Source: an uncultured SAR86 cluster bacterium
Lineage (GTDB): Bacteria > Pseudomonadota > Gammaproteobacteria > Magnimaribacterales > AG-339-G14
Direction of reading: 5' to 3'
NCBI GenBank assembly: GCA_902563105.1
Contig: CACEVU010000001.1
Coordinates: 157,649-221,648, forward strand
DNA: 64,000 bases
The position numbers and the translations under genes are program-made. Shown piece after piece: positions 1 to 9,502 of this stretch (positions are counted from its first letter, which is position 1; each line of letters opens with the position of its first letter). A model generated the notes under the pieces. That model had not been told where the DNA came from, did no database searches, and worked only from the letters and a program-made list of their open reading frames with translations.

Positions 1-691
1 ATATTTTTTTTGCATGAATTAGATAATTTACGTCGACGTTTTTTCCTAACCAGTAGTTTTTAGTAAGCGGGTTGTAGCTCATGCCAGTAAGTTCTTTTAC
101 AACTAAACCATTATTTTCCATCATTGTAGTTAACTCAGATGGCTTTATGAATTTCTCATACTCGTGAGTACCTTTTGGTAATAAATTTAAAATATACTCT
201 GCTCCAATTATTGCAAATAAAAAAGATTTTGGATTTCTGTTAATTGTAGAGAAAAAAATATCGCCATCTTTTTTGCATAAATCGGAACAAGTTTTTACTA
301 ACTGATTGGGATCAGGAACATGCTCAATAGCTTCCAAGCAAGTTACTACATCGAAGCGCCCTTTATTTTCAGGTAAAAGTTCTTCGGCTTCACCCAAAAC
401 ATAATTAATATCAATATTTGCTGAAGCAGCATGATTTTTTGCTGTGTGAATTGCTACATCGGAAATATCTATTCCAGAAACTATGCCTCCTTTTTTAAAA
501 AGAGCTTCTGTAAGAAGTCCTCCGCCACAAGCCACATCGAGAATTTGCCTGTTATCTATATCAGCTCTATCAGAAATATAGTTTGCTCTAAGGGGATTGA
601 TTTTATGTAAAGGAGCAAATTTCCCAGAGGAATCCCACCATTCTTCAGCAATTTTATTGAATTTTTCTTTTTCTTTAGGGTCAATATTCAT
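1..691 (-). CDS. ubiG: Ubiquinone biosynthesis O-methyltransferase UbiG, 3' end cut by window edge
   Basis: SAM-dependent O-methyltransferase that acts twice in ubiquinone synthesis. Reading the minus strand from ATG at 691 gives a protein with the UbiG N-terminus (FNKIAEEWWD, then FAPLHKINPLRANYI), the SAM-binding motif DVACGGGLLTEA, and LEAIEHVPDP and KGTHEYEKFIKPSEL further on. The frame stays open to base 1 and ends near NVDVNYLIHAKK, close to where UbiG proteins normally stop, so only a few C-terminal residues should be missing. An ATG at 702 is followed at once by a stop and cannot be the start. ubiG next to gyrA is a known gammaproteobacterial arrangement; here the transhydrogenase genes lie between them. 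Confidence 0.93.
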   Translation of the reverse strand, partial: MNIDPKEKEKFNKIAEEWWDSSGKFAPLHKINPLRANYISDRADIDNRQILDVACGGGLLTEALFKKGGIVSGIDISDVAIHTAKNHAASANIDINYVLGEAEELLPENKGRFDVVTCLEAIEHVPDPNQLVKTCSDLCKKDGDIFFSTINRNPKSFLFAIIGAEYILNLLPKGTHEYEKFIKPSELTTMMENNGLVVKELTGMSYNPLTKNYWLGKNVDVNYLIHAKKI

Positions 692-700
692 TTGTCTATC

Positions 701-728
701 ATTATGTTAGATTTACATTGCTTTTCAA
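701..728 (-). promoter_or_regulatory. Candidate sigma70 promoter of ubiG
   Basis: On the minus strand TTGAAA (728-723) and CATAAT (706-701) are separated by 16 nt. The -10 box ends 9 nt before the ubiG ATG, so the predicted transcript would have almost no leader. The site overlaps the forward promoter of pntAA. Seen by eye only. Confidence 0.5.
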
Positions 729-741
729 ATTAAAGTATAAG
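712..741 (+). promoter_or_regulatory. Candidate sigma70 promoter of pntAA
   Basis: TTTACA (712-717) and TATAAG (736-741) are spaced by 18 nt. The -10 box ends 8 nt before the ATG at 750, so transcription should begin at or next to the start codon. No Shine-Dalgarno sequence is present between them. It interleaves with the divergent ubiG promoter. Confidence 0.5.
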
Positions 742-749
742 TATCTTAT

Positions 750-1877
750 ATGAATATTTTTTTTCCTAAAGAACCTGAGATCGAAAAAAGAGTTTCTTTA
801 ACTTTGGAAACTGCAGAAAAATTTTCGAAGTTGGGTCTCAAGATTTTTATCGAAAAATCTTTCTCAGAACACATAGGCACTTCTGATGAAGACTTTGCAG
901 CTATTGGAGTGAAAATTGTCTCTCGAGATGAAGGATTTTTAGATGCTAATCTCGTATGTTCCGTAAGAAATTTACAAGAAGAAGAAATTGACAAAATCAA
1001 GCCCAGTACTTTATTAATAAGTTTTTTGGATCCTTTCAACGAAAAAGTTCTTGTGAAAAAAATTAAAGAAAAAAATATATCAGCTATCAGCATGGAATTA
1101 GTACCAAGAATTACTAGGGCCCAAAAGATGGATGCACTTAGCTCACAGGCTAACTTAGCCGGATATTCATCAGTAATTATTGCATCACAAGAATTGCAAA
1201 AGGCCTTACCAATGATGATGACAGCTGCCGGAACAATTTCTCCTTCAAAAGTTTTTGTAATTGGAGTTGGGGTTGCAGGACTTCAGGCAATTGCCACGGC
1301 AAAAAGATTAGGAGCCAAGGTTGAAGCTTTCGATACTCGTCCTGTGGTTGAAGAACAAGTAAAGTCATTAGGCGCCCGATTCGTAAAAATTGATATTGGA
1401 GAAACTGGAGAGACCGAACAAGGATATGCTAAAGAATTAACTCCTCAACAAATAGAGATGCAAAGAGAAGGAATGAAAAAAGTTTGTGCTTCAGCTGACA
1501 TTGTAATTACCACCGCACAAGTTTTTGGGAGACCAGCTCCAACACTAGTGACCAGTGAAATGGTATCAGCAATGAGTCAGGGTTCAGTAATTGTAGACAT
1601 GGCTGTCGGCACGGGAGGCAATGTAGAAGGATCTGTTCCTAACGAAATTGTTGACATTGACGGAGTGAGAATAGTTGGTAATACAAATCTTCCTGGCGAA
1701 CTTCCTTTTCACTCAAGCCAAGTTTATTCTTCGAATATTTTTAATTTGATTGATGAATTTTGGAACGAAGAAGACAAAAAATTAAATATTGATATTTCAG
1801 ATGAAATTTTATCGATTTGTCTCGTTTCTCACGAAAAAGAATTTATTAACAAAACTATAAAGGAGATAATGGAATAA
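750..1877 (+). CDS. pntAA: NAD(P) transhydrogenase alpha subunit part 1 (NAD-binding domain I)
   Basis: NAD(H)-binding peripheral domain of the proton-translocating transhydrogenase, which uses the proton gradient to make NADPH from NADH. The 375 residues match the separate domain-I subunit of three-gene systems such as that of Rhodospirillum. Visible are the RQD-loop region (QKMDALSSQANLAGY), the Rossmann motif VIGVGVAGLQAIATAKRLGA near residue 170 and FDTRPVVEEQVKSLGA after it. The membrane part of alpha is a separate gene that begins at the next base. First gene of a pntAA-pntAB-pntB operon; the start is set by the ATG just downstream of a -10-like box. Confidence 0.95.
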   Translation: MNIFFPKEPEIEKRVSLTLETAEKFSKLGLKIFIEKSFSEHIGTSDEDFAAIGVKIVSRDEGFLDANLVCSVRNLQEEEIDKIKPSTLLISFLDPFNEKVLVKKIKEKNISAISMELVPRITRAQKMDALSSQANLAGYSSVIIASQELQKALPMMMTAAGTISPSKVFVIGVGVAGLQAIATAKRLGAKVEAFDTRPVVEEQVKSLGARFVKIDIGETGETEQGYAKELTPQQIEMQREGMKKVCASADIVITTAQVFGRPAPTLVTSEMVSAMSQGSVIVDMAVGTGGNVEGSVPNEIVDIDGVRIVGNTNLPGELPFHSSQVYSSNIFNLIDEFWNEEDKKLNIDISDEILSICLVSHEKEFINKTIKEIME

Positions 1878-2165
1878 ATGGAATCTCAAGCCTTATTAGT
1901 TTTACTCGTATTTGTTCTTGTTCTTTCTATATTTTTGGGGTTTGAACTCATAAATAAAGTACCTTCAACACTTCATACGCCTCTAATGTCTGGAGCCAAT
2001 GCAATTTCAGGAATAACTATTGTTGGAGCGCTTTTGGCATCTGGAGGTGAAGGTACTTTTTCATCGGTACTTGTAGGTACTTTTGCCGTTTTTTTTGCCT
2101 CAATAAATGTTGTTGGAGGTTATTTAGTAACTAATAGAATGTTAAAAATGTTTAAGAAAAAATGA
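1878..2165 (+). CDS. pntAB: NAD(P) transhydrogenase alpha subunit part 2 (membrane segment)
   Basis: Short integral-membrane subunit (95 residues) that forms part of the proton channel. It has three hydrophobic segments (residues about 3-22, 38-58 and 62-85) and the conserved stretch VPSTLHTPLMSGANAISGI between the first two. It begins at the base after the pntAA stop codon and its stop overlaps the pntB start by 4 nt (ATGA), so the three subunits are probably translationally coupled. Confidence 0.94.
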   Translation: MESQALLVLLVFVLVLSIFLGFELINKVPSTLHTPLMSGANAISGITIVGALLASGGEGTFSSVLVGTFAVFFASINVVGGYLVTNRMLKMFKKK

Positions 2166-3565
2166 TCGCTTTTTTTCAATCTCCAATTTTTGCAAATCTG
2201 GCCTATATTTTTGCATCTATTTTATTCATTTTTGGTTTAAAAATGTTGAGTTCACCGGAGACAGCTCAAAGAGGAAACCTTGTTTCAGCATCGGGAATGT
2301 TAATTGCAATTCTCGTTACTCTGGCTCAAAACGAAATTATCGCATATGAGTATTTACTCGCTGCGCTTGTTGCTGGATTGATCGTAGGAGTTTTGGCTTC
2401 TTCGCTGGTAAAAATGACCTCTATGCCTGAATTGGTCGCATTATTTAATGGTTTCGGTGGAATTGCCAGTCTTCTTGTTGGTGTCGCTGAATACATAAAC
2501 CCCTCAAGCTCAACGTTTATTCAATTGATTGCTATTTCTTTTACGGTTTTAATTGGAGGAATAACATTTTCAGGAAGTCTAATAGCCTTTGGTAAATTAT
2601 CTGAGATTATTTCTGGCAAGCCTTTAATTCTATTTGGTCAAAAAATAGTTTTATCCTCTCTATTAGTATTTGCTTTAATTTTGGTATTAGAATTAATTTT
2701 TTCTACAGGTCTATTAAACCTCTCCAACCAATCTGTTTTATTTATCTTAATAGTCACAACTCTATTACTCGGAGTCCTCCTCACTGCGCCTATTGGCGGA
2801 GCAGACATGCCGGTTGTGATAGCTTTACTCAACAGCTATTCAGGCTTGGCTGCCTCCTCAGCAGGATTTGTGATCAATAACAACGTTTTAATTGTTGCCG
2901 GTGCCCTAGTAGGAGCCAGCGGACTTATCCTCACAAATATAATGTGCAAAGCAATGAACAGATCTTTATCAAATGTTTTATTTGGTGGTTTTGGAGGAAC
3001 TTCTTCATCTTCGAGCTCAACCGGTGAGATACAAGGAGAAGTTAAACCCATAACTGCAGAAGATGCTTATTTAATCTTAGAAGCTGCAAATTCAGTTTTA
3101 GTAATTCCAGGTTATGGTATGGCCGTCTCTCAAGCACAACACGTAGTAAGAGAGCTTGGTGAGCTTCTAGAAGATAATGGTTGCGAAGTAAAATATGCAA
3201 TTCATCCTGTAGCAGGCAGAATGCCAGGACATATGAATGTTCTTCTTGCAGAAGCAAATGTTTCTTACGATGTTCTTGCTGAACCTGACGACGTAAATCC
3301 TCTGATGGAAACCATTGATGTATGTATTGTTATTGGAGCTAATGACGTTGTAAATCCTGATGCTCGGGAAAATGAGGGTAGTCCAATATATGGGATGCCT
3401 GTGATTGAAGTTGATAGAGCAAAGACAGTATTCATATTAAAAAGAAGTATGGCTGCTGGTTTCGCAGGGATTGATAATCCTTTATTTTTGAAAGAAAATT
3501 CTAGGATGTTATTTGGTGATGCAAAAGAATCCATATCGACTTTAGTCTCCGAATTCAAGAGTTAA
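2162..3565 (+). CDS. pntB: NAD(P) transhydrogenase beta subunit
   Basis: Membrane subunit carrying transmembrane domain II and the NADP(H)-binding domain III. At 467 residues it has normal length. The N-terminal part is a series of hydrophobic helices including GADMPVVIALLNSYSGLAAS near residue 215. The C-terminal third holds the NADP-binding motif VIPGYGMAVSQAQH, HPVAGRMPGHMNVLLAEA and a KRSMAAGFAGIDNPLF tail, all typical of PntB. It overlaps pntAB by 4 nt. The 108-nt gap to gyrA shows no convincing terminator. Confidence 0.96.
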   Translation: MIAFFQSPIFANLAYIFASILFIFGLKMLSSPETAQRGNLVSASGMLIAILVTLAQNEIIAYEYLLAALVAGLIVGVLASSLVKMTSMPELVALFNGFGGIASLLVGVAEYINPSSSTFIQLIAISFTVLIGGITFSGSLIAFGKLSEIISGKPLILFGQKIVLSSLLVFALILVLELIFSTGLLNLSNQSVLFILIVTTLLLGVLLTAPIGGADMPVVIALLNSYSGLAASSAGFVINNNVLIVAGALVGASGLILTNIMCKAMNRSLSNVLFGGFGGTSSSSSSTGEIQGEVKPITAEDAYLILEAANSVLVIPGYGMAVSQAQHVVRELGELLEDNGCEVKYAIHPVAGRMPGHMNVLLAEANVSYDVLAEPDDVNPLMETIDVCIVIGANDVVNPDARENEGSPIYGMPVIEVDRAKTVFILKRSMAAGFAGIDNPLFLKENSRMLFGDAKESISTLVSEFKS

Positions 3566-3615
3566 AAGCCCGATTTTTAAGAGCTAAAGTACCCATAAAA
3601 TGTTAAAATATTGAC

Positions 3616-3644
3616 TTTAGATGAGTCACTTTTTTAACTATAAA
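3616..3644 (+). promoter_or_regulatory. Weak candidate promoter of gyrA
   Basis: TTTAGA (3616-3621) and TATAAA (3639-3644) with 17 nt between them, 29 nt before the gyrA ATG. The -35 match is weak (4 of 6). Confidence 0.3.
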
Positions 3645-3673
3645 TTTCATTAGTTTTTCTTTAATTTTTCTCT

Positions 3674-6196
3674 ATGGATGACATAACTGAAGATGTAATT
3701 CCCGTTAATATTACGGATGAATTGAAGAGTTCTTATATGGATTACGCTATGAGCGTAATCGTTGGTAGAGCTTTGCCAGATGCAAGAGATGGTCTAAAGC
3801 CCGTGCATAGAAGAACTCTATATGCCATGTTTAAGCTCAATAATGAATGGAATAGACCGCATTTAAAATCCGCAAGAATTGTTGGAGAGGTCATGGGTAA
3901 ATATCATCCTCATGGTGATTCAGCTATTTACCAAACTGTAGTAAGAATGGCTCAAGAATTTAGCATGCGTTACCCTTTAGTGGATGGCCAAGGAAATTTC
4001 GGTTCCATGGACGGAGACGGAGCCGCAGCTATGAGATATACAGAGGCTAGGATGGCTAAAATCAGCAATGTCCTGCTCAATGACATTAATAAGGAAACTG
4101 TAGATTATGTAGAGAACTATGATGGTACAGAACTCATTCCTGACGTTTTACCTGCATCTTATCCCAATTTACTCGTAAATGGTTCTTCTGGAATTGCAGT
4201 AGGATTGGCTACAAACATACTCCCTCATAATTTAAGAGAAACAATTGATGGAGCTTTGGCAATTTTGAAAGATCCAGAAATATCTATTGATGATTTAGTT
4301 AACATAATTCCTGGTCCTGATTTTCCAACGGGAGGCATTATTAATGGAAGAGCAGGAGCTATCGAGGCTGCCAAAACCGGTAGAGGTAAAGTTGTATTGA
4401 GAGCCAAAGTAGAAATTGAAACTGAGAAAAATGAGAAAAGCAGGTTGATTGTTTCTGAAATTCCTTATCAAGTAAATAAAGCTAGCTTAGTAGAGAAGAT
4501 TGCAATTTTATCCAAAGACAAAAAAATTGACGGCATATCGGAAATTCGAGATGAGTCAGATAGAGAAGGAGTCAGAATTGTTGTTGATCTTAAATCAGGT
4601 CAAAATCCAGAAGTAATCTTAAATAATTTATATGCTCAATCTCAACTTCAAACTTCTTTTGGTATAAATAATGTTGCTATTGTTGACAGAGTTCCAAAGG
4701 TTCTAAATTTAAAAGAACTTCTCGAAATATTTCTTGCTCACAGAAGGTCTGTTGTTTCAAGAAGGACTGCTTATGATTTAGCAAAATCTAAGGATAGAGG
4801 TCATATTCTGGAAGGGTTAACAATTGCGTTATCAAACATCGATCCTATAATTAATTTAATTAAAAAATCTAAAGATCCCAATGAAGCTAAAACAAAACTT
4901 TTGGCAAAAAAATGGAAATCTACGCTGATAAATAATTTACTAAAAAGAGCAGGCTCCATAGATACGAAACCCGAAGATATTTTTGAAGATTTTGGCCTCT
5001 CAGGCTCCAGTTACAGACTATCTTCCAAGCAAGCACAAGCAATCTTGGACTTGAGACTGCAAAGACTTACCGGCCTAGAGCAAGATAATTTAATCAAGGA
5101 GTATGAAGAGGTATTAGAGGATATAGCTGCCTTAAATGAAATCCTAGAAAACTCTGAGAGACTTCAAGAAGTTATCGAAGAGGAGTTAGAAGCTGTTAAA
5201 GAAGAATTTGGTGATGAAAGAAAGACTCCTATTGAAGACAGATTAGATTTATCAACCGAGGACCTCATTAAGCCAGAAGATATGGTAGTTACCATTTCGA
5301 ACATGGGCTACGCAAAAACACAGCCGCTCGAAGTATACCAATCTCAAAGAAGAGGCGGTATGGGTAAAACAGCTGCGTCAGTTAAGGATGAGGATTTTGT
5401 TGAGCAATTAATAGTTGCTAATACTCATAGAACGCTTTTGTGCTTTTCAAACTTGGGTAAAGTTTATTGGCTAAAAGTATATGAAATACCTCAGGCTTCT
5501 AGAACTGCAAAGGGAAGACCTTTGGTTAATTTAATTGAATTGGATGAGACAGAAAGAGTTACTAGTCTTTTAGATGTTGACTCTTTTGAAGATAAGGCTT
5601 ACGTATTTATGGCCACTCAAAATGGAATAGTTAAGAAAACTCCATTATCGGAATTTAAAAAGCCTAGAAAAAATGGTAAGAGAGCCATTAAACTTGATGA
5701 AAATGATGAGCTTGTGGGTACTCTATTAACGAAGGGTAATGCTGATTTGATGATAGTTTCTAATGCTGGAAAGGCTGTATTTTTTAATGAGGTAGACGCT
5801 AGATCTATGGGAAGAGATACTCGAGGAGTTAAGGGTATTACTTTGGATAAAGACCAAAAGGTCATTTCTTTATTAAAACCTTCCAATGAATCTGAAATTT
5901 TGACTGTCTCAGAAAATGGTTATGGAAAAAGATCAAAAGTAAATGATTTTAGAAAAACTAAACGCGGAGCCAAAGGTGTTATTGCCATGCAAACTTCTGA
6001 TAGGAATGGTTCCTTGATTTCTGCTAAAGAGGTAAATGTTTCAGATGAGGTTATTCTAATTACCAATAAAGGAATGCTTGTAAGAACTAAAGTTTCAGAA
6101 ATAAGCTTGATTGGAAGAAATACACAAGGGGTAAGGGTAATTAGACTTAAAGAAGATGAAGCTTTAAATGGACTTGCATTAGCAATCGATTCGTAA
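3674..6196 (+). CDS. gyrA: DNA gyrase subunit A
   Basis: Catalytic breakage-reunion subunit of DNA gyrase (A2B2), which introduces negative supercoils. The N-terminal domain is intact, with the [12 protein letters not shown] region and the active-site tyrosine at residue 122 in [11 protein letters not shown]. The C-terminal beta-pinwheel repeats (for example [36 protein letters not shown]) place it as GyrA rather than ParC. Two departures stand out: residue 87 in the quinolone-determining region is Gln where E. coli has Asp (Ser83 is kept), and the GyrA box at residues 558-564 reads QRRGGMG instead of QRRGGKG. Length 840 residues; it lacks the acidic tail of the longer E. coli protein. serC follows 11 nt later. 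Confidence 0.97.
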   Translation: MDDITEDVIPVNITDELKSSYMDYAMSVIVGRALPDARDGLKPVHRRTLYAMFKLNNEWNRPHLKSARIVGEVMGKYHPHGDSAIYQTVVRMAQEFSMRYPLVDGQGNFGSMDGDGAAAMRYTEARMAKISNVLLNDINKETVDYVENYDGTELIPDVLPASYPNLLVNGSSGIAVGLATNILPHNLRETIDGALAILKDPEISIDDLVNIIPGPDFPTGGIINGRAGAIEAAKTGRGKVVLRAKVEIETEKNEKSRLIVSEIPYQVNKASLVEKIAILSKDKKIDGISEIRDESDREGVRIVVDLKSGQNPEVILNNLYAQSQLQTSFGINNVAIVDRVPKVLNLKELLEIFLAHRRSVVSRRTAYDLAKSKDRGHILEGLTIALSNIDPIINLIKKSKDPNEAKTKLLAKKWKSTLINNLLKRAGSIDTKPEDIFEDFGLSGSSYRLSSKQAQAILDLRLQRLTGLEQDNLIKEYEEVLEDIAALNEILENSERLQEVIEEELEAVKEEFGDERKTPIEDRLDLSTEDLIKPEDMVVTISNMGYAKTQPLEVYQSQRRGGMGKTAASVKDEDFVEQLIVANTHRTLLCFSNLGKVYWLKVYEIPQASRTAKGRPLVNLIELDETERVTSLLDVDSFEDKAYVFMATQNGIVKKTPLSEFKKPRKNGKRAIKLDENDELVGTLLTKGNADLMIVSNAGKAVFFNEVDARSMGRDTRGVKGITLDKDQKVISLLKPSNESEILTVSENGYGKRSKVNDFRKTKRGAKGVIAMQTSDRNGSLISAKEVNVSDEVILITNKGMLVRTKVSEISLIGRNTQGVRVIRLKEDEALNGLALAIDS

Positions 6197-6207
6197 ATAA
6201 TTGAATT

Positions 6208-7290
6208 ATGTCTAGAAATTATAATTTTTGTGCTGGTCCTGCAGCGCTTCCAGATGAAGTTTTGGATCAATTAAGAGAAGAAATACCTGATTGGAAAGGA
6301 AAAGGCTTATCCGTTATGGAAATGAGCCATAGAAGTAAAGAGTTTGTTGAGATTGCAGAAGTAGCAAAACAGGATTTCATAGACTTATTAAAGGTAAACA
6401 ATGACTATGAGGTTCTTTTCATACAAGGAGGAGCTTCTTTACAGTTTTCAATGATTCCGATGAATTTTCTTGAAAATAAGGAATCTATATGTAGCTATCT
6501 TGATGTTGGTCAGTGGTCAAAGAAAGCTATTAAAGAAGCAAAAAAATTCGGTCAAATAGAGATAGCTGCATCCTCGGCAAATGATTCTTATAAAAAGTAT
6601 CCAAAACCAGAAAGTTGGAAAATCCACTCCGAATCCATTTTTACTCACTTGGTATTAAATGAAACGATAGATGGAGTTTGTCTCAGAAACTTAGATAATC
6701 TTCCCAAAACAAGTCTAATTGCAGATTGTTCTTCCTGTATTCTTTCTGAGCCTCTTGATGTTTCTAAATTCAGTATGCTCTATGCGGGCGCACAAAAAAA
6801 TATTGGACCTTCTGGATTGGCAATCATTGTCATAAAAAAAGACCTTCTTATCGAAAAAGGGGATCTTCCAGCTATGATGCAATATAAAACTTATGCAGAT
6901 TCAGACTCAATGTACAACACTCCTCCAACTTTTGCTTGGTACCTTTCAGGTATGGTTTTTAAATGGTTAAAAAAGAATGGGGGTCTCTTGAACCAAAAGA
7001 TTGTTAATGAGTCAAAATCCAATAAGCTTTATTCTTTCATTGATCAGAGTGATTTTTATAAAAATGATATAGATAAAGAATCTAGGTCAATGATGAATGT
7101 GCCGTTTTTACTTGGAGAAGATTCCTTAAATAGTAAGTTTTTATCAGAATCCGAAGAAAAAGGATTGTTAAACCTTGCTGGTCATAGATCTGTTGGTGGT
7201 ATGAGGGCAAGTATTTACAACGGAGTACCTGAAGAAGGAGTAGATGCTTTGATAGAGTTTATGAAAGAATTTGAAAAAAGTTATGGCTAA
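6208..7290 (+). CDS. serC: Phosphoserine aminotransferase
   Basis: PLP enzyme converting 3-phosphohydroxypyruvate and glutamate to phosphoserine (serine synthesis), and also acting in pyridoxal phosphate synthesis in gammaproteobacteria. The N-terminus YNFCAGPAALP, the GGASLQF loop and the PLP-lysine motif AGAQKNIGPSG (Lys197) are all present. At 360 residues it has the usual length. It lies 11 nt after gyrA and overlaps pheA, an order conserved in gammaproteobacteria (gyrA-serC-pheA). Confidence 0.96.
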   Translation: MSRNYNFCAGPAALPDEVLDQLREEIPDWKGKGLSVMEMSHRSKEFVEIAEVAKQDFIDLLKVNNDYEVLFIQGGASLQFSMIPMNFLENKESICSYLDVGQWSKKAIKEAKKFGQIEIAASSANDSYKKYPKPESWKIHSESIFTHLVLNETIDGVCLRNLDNLPKTSLIADCSSCILSEPLDVSKFSMLYAGAQKNIGPSGLAIIVIKKDLLIEKGDLPAMMQYKTYADSDSMYNTPPTFAWYLSGMVFKWLKKNGGLLNQKIVNESKSNKLYSFIDQSDFYKNDIDKESRSMMNVPFLLGEDSLNSKFLSESEEKGLLNLAGHRSVGGMRASIYNGVPEEGVDALIEFMKEFEKSYG

Positions 7291-8371
7291 AAAAAATCTT
7301 CCAGAAAATTTAACGGATAATAGAAAGGAAATTGATCATATCGACCAAAAACTTCTGGATCTCATTCATGAAAGATCAAGACTTGTTATAAATGCTGGCA
7401 AAATTAAAAAGAAATCGGGAGACAAAACTTTCTATAGACCAGACAGAGAAGCAAGTTTAATTAAGTTTCTTCAGAAGAAAAACAAAAGTTCAATTCCAAC
7501 AGAAAATATTAAGTTCATTTTCAAAGAAATTATCTCCGCATGTTTTATCCTGGAAAAAAAAATAAAAGTTTATTTCTTAGGTCCCAGAGGGACTTTCTCT
7601 GAAATTGCAGCAGTTAAGCATTTTGGAAGTTCTGTTGAAAAGCTAGAAACAGAAAATATTCAAAATATCTTTAAAGAGGTATTTAAAAATAAAAATTCTT
7701 ATGGCGTATTGCCTTTTGAAAATTCAATTGAGGGCATGGTTAATCAATCTTTAGACAGTCTCATTGAAAGTGATTTAAAAATTTGTTCAGAACTGGAATT
7801 ATCGATAGAACATTGCCTATTTTCTTCAGAAAAGAGTATAAAAAAATTAAGTGTTATTTATGGTCATCCCCAAGCTTTTGCCCAATGTCGTAACTGGTTA
7901 AATAGAAATCTTCCCAAAGTAAAATTCATTGAAGTAGAAAGTTCCGCTAAGGCAGCTCAGCTGATCAAGAAAAAATCTGGAAGGGGTTGTATAGGGCCAG
8001 AAAATATTTCTGAGATTTACTCTTTGAATCTACTGAAAGATAAAATTCAAGACCAAAAAACAAATACAACTAGATTTTTAATAATAGGTAATGAATTTCC
8101 AAGTAAAACATCAGACGATAAAACGTCGATCAGTTTAAGTTTAAAAAATGAGCAAGGTGCATTATTAAAAATTTTGCAAATAGTCAATAAGCATAAAATC
8201 AATTTAACAAACATCTTATCTAGGCCCGTTAAAAAGAATAAATGGCAATATTCTTTCTTTTTAGAGTTCCATGGACATGTTTCAGAAAGAAATGTCACAA
8301 AATTATTTCTAGAACTTGAAAAGGTTTCTTATGACTTGAAAGTTTTGGGTTCTTATCCCAGAGCATACTAA
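7283..8371 (+). CDS. pheA: Bifunctional chorismate mutase/prephenate dehydratase (P-protein)
   Basis: Makes phenylpyruvate from chorismate. Domains in order: AroQ chorismate mutase (about residues 10-85, IDHIDQKLLDLIHERSRLV), prephenate dehydratase (about 90-270, YFLGPRGTFSEIAA, then TTRFLIIG carrying the catalytic Thr-Arg-Phe) and a C-terminal ACT domain. I chose ATG 7283, which overlaps serC by 8 nt; a TTG at 7271 would add four residues. In the ACT domain the phenylalanine-binding motif usually written ESRP reads LSRP (NILSRPVKKN), whereas the GAL motif is kept (EQGALLKIL). Pathway neighbours hisC and tyrA follow directly. Confidence 0.95.
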   Translation: MAKKNLPENLTDNRKEIDHIDQKLLDLIHERSRLVINAGKIKKKSGDKTFYRPDREASLIKFLQKKNKSSIPTENIKFIFKEIISACFILEKKIKVYFLGPRGTFSEIAAVKHFGSSVEKLETENIQNIFKEVFKNKNSYGVLPFENSIEGMVNQSLDSLIESDLKICSELELSIEHCLFSSEKSIKKLSVIYGHPQAFAQCRNWLNRNLPKVKFIEVESSAKAAQLIKKKSGRGCIGPENISEIYSLNLLKDKIQDQKTNTTRFLIIGNEFPSKTSDDKTSISLSLKNEQGALLKILQIVNKHKINLTNILSRPVKKNKWQYSFFLEFHGHVSERNVTKLFLELEKVSYDLKVLGSYPRAY

Positions 8372-8374
8372 CTG

Positions 8375-9502
8375 ATGAAAAATTCATTTCTCGAAAATCT
8401 TAATTCCGGTGTACTTGGGTTGAAGCCCTATGAGCCAGGATTGCCATTAGAGCACACTCAAAAAAAATTAGGCTTAAAAAAAATGATTAAGCTTGCCAGC
8501 AATGAAAATCCTTTAGGACCTAGTCCAAAAGCTCTTGATCTCCTTCAAGGTAAGCTAAACAGTTTTTCCTCTGAATTAAACCGATACCCAGATGGCAATG
8601 CTTATGATTTAAAAGAAGCCATTTCAAAAAAATATGACATAGATATAAATCAAATAACTATAGGGAATGGCTCCAATGATCTAATTGAATTTGTATCAAG
8701 GTGTTTTTTGGGAGAAGGAAAAAAGGCAATTTATTCTCAACATGGGTTTGCCATTTATCCTTTAGCTATAAAGGCAACTGGAGCTATTCCAGTAAAATCT
8801 AAAGCGAAAAATTGGGGTCACAACCTAGAATTGATGTCAGATTTAGTTGACGAAAAAACAAAAATTGTTTTTATTGCTTCTCCTAACAATCCAACGGGAA
8901 CAGCAAAAACTCTTAGAGAAATTAAAGATTTTTTAGAAAATTTATCCAATGATATCTTGGTATTTTTAGATCAAGCTTATTTTGAATATATTGAAAGTAC
9001 AGAGTTTGATATTCCTTTCTCATTGATTAAAGATCATCCCAATTTAGTTATTTCAAGAAGTTTTTCAAAGGCTCATGGATTAGCAGCTTTACGACTAGGC
9101 TTTTGCGTATCTAATCCCGATCTGTCTGATTATCTTAATAGAGTAAGACAGCCCTTTAATGCGAATTCACTTGCTTTAGATTTAGGAAAAATTGCTCTTA
9201 CAGATCAAGAACATATAAGTAAGTCTGTAAAAATTAATTCTTCTGGTATGGAAAGAGTAAAAAATGCATTCATTAAATTTGATTACAACTTTATCGAGTC
9301 TTGGGGAAATTTTATTTCTTTTGATGCTAAGCAAGACTCAGATACCGCTTTCCAATATTTCTTAGAAAAGGGAGTTATTCTTAGATCTTTAAAAGTTTAT
9401 GAAATGCCACAACACCTGAGAGTTTCCATTGGCACAGAAGAAGAGATGGACTTTTTTCTTCAGGTTTTAGAAGACTATGAAAAAGACTTTTCTAAAAAAT
9501 AA
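8375..9502 (+). CDS. hisC: Histidinol-phosphate/aromatic aminotransferase
   Basis: Class I/II fold PLP aminotransferase of the HisC type, 375 residues. Motifs seen: ASNENPLGPSPKA, ASPNNPTGT, the PLP-phosphate region and the PLP lysine in SRSFSKAHGLAALRLGF (Lys232). In gammaproteobacteria a hisC copy between pheA and tyrA is common and is thought to transaminate aromatic keto acids as well as, or instead of, imidazole acetol phosphate. Which substrate dominates cannot be told from the sequence. It starts 3 nt after pheA and its end overlaps tyrA by 26 nt. Confidence 0.9.
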   Translation: MKNSFLENLNSGVLGLKPYEPGLPLEHTQKKLGLKKMIKLASNENPLGPSPKALDLLQGKLNSFSSELNRYPDGNAYDLKEAISKKYDIDINQITIGNGSNDLIEFVSRCFLGEGKKAIYSQHGFAIYPLAIKATGAIPVKSKAKNWGHNLELMSDLVDEKTKIVFIASPNNPTGTAKTLREIKDFLENLSNDILVFLDQAYFEYIESTEFDIPFSLIKDHPNLVISRSFSKAHGLAALRLGFCVSNPDLSDYLNRVRQPFNANSLALDLGKIALTDQEHISKSVKINSSGMERVKNAFIKFDYNFIESWGNFISFDAKQDSDTAFQYFLEKGVILRSLKVYEMPQHLRVSIGTEEEMDFFLQVLEDYEKDFSKK

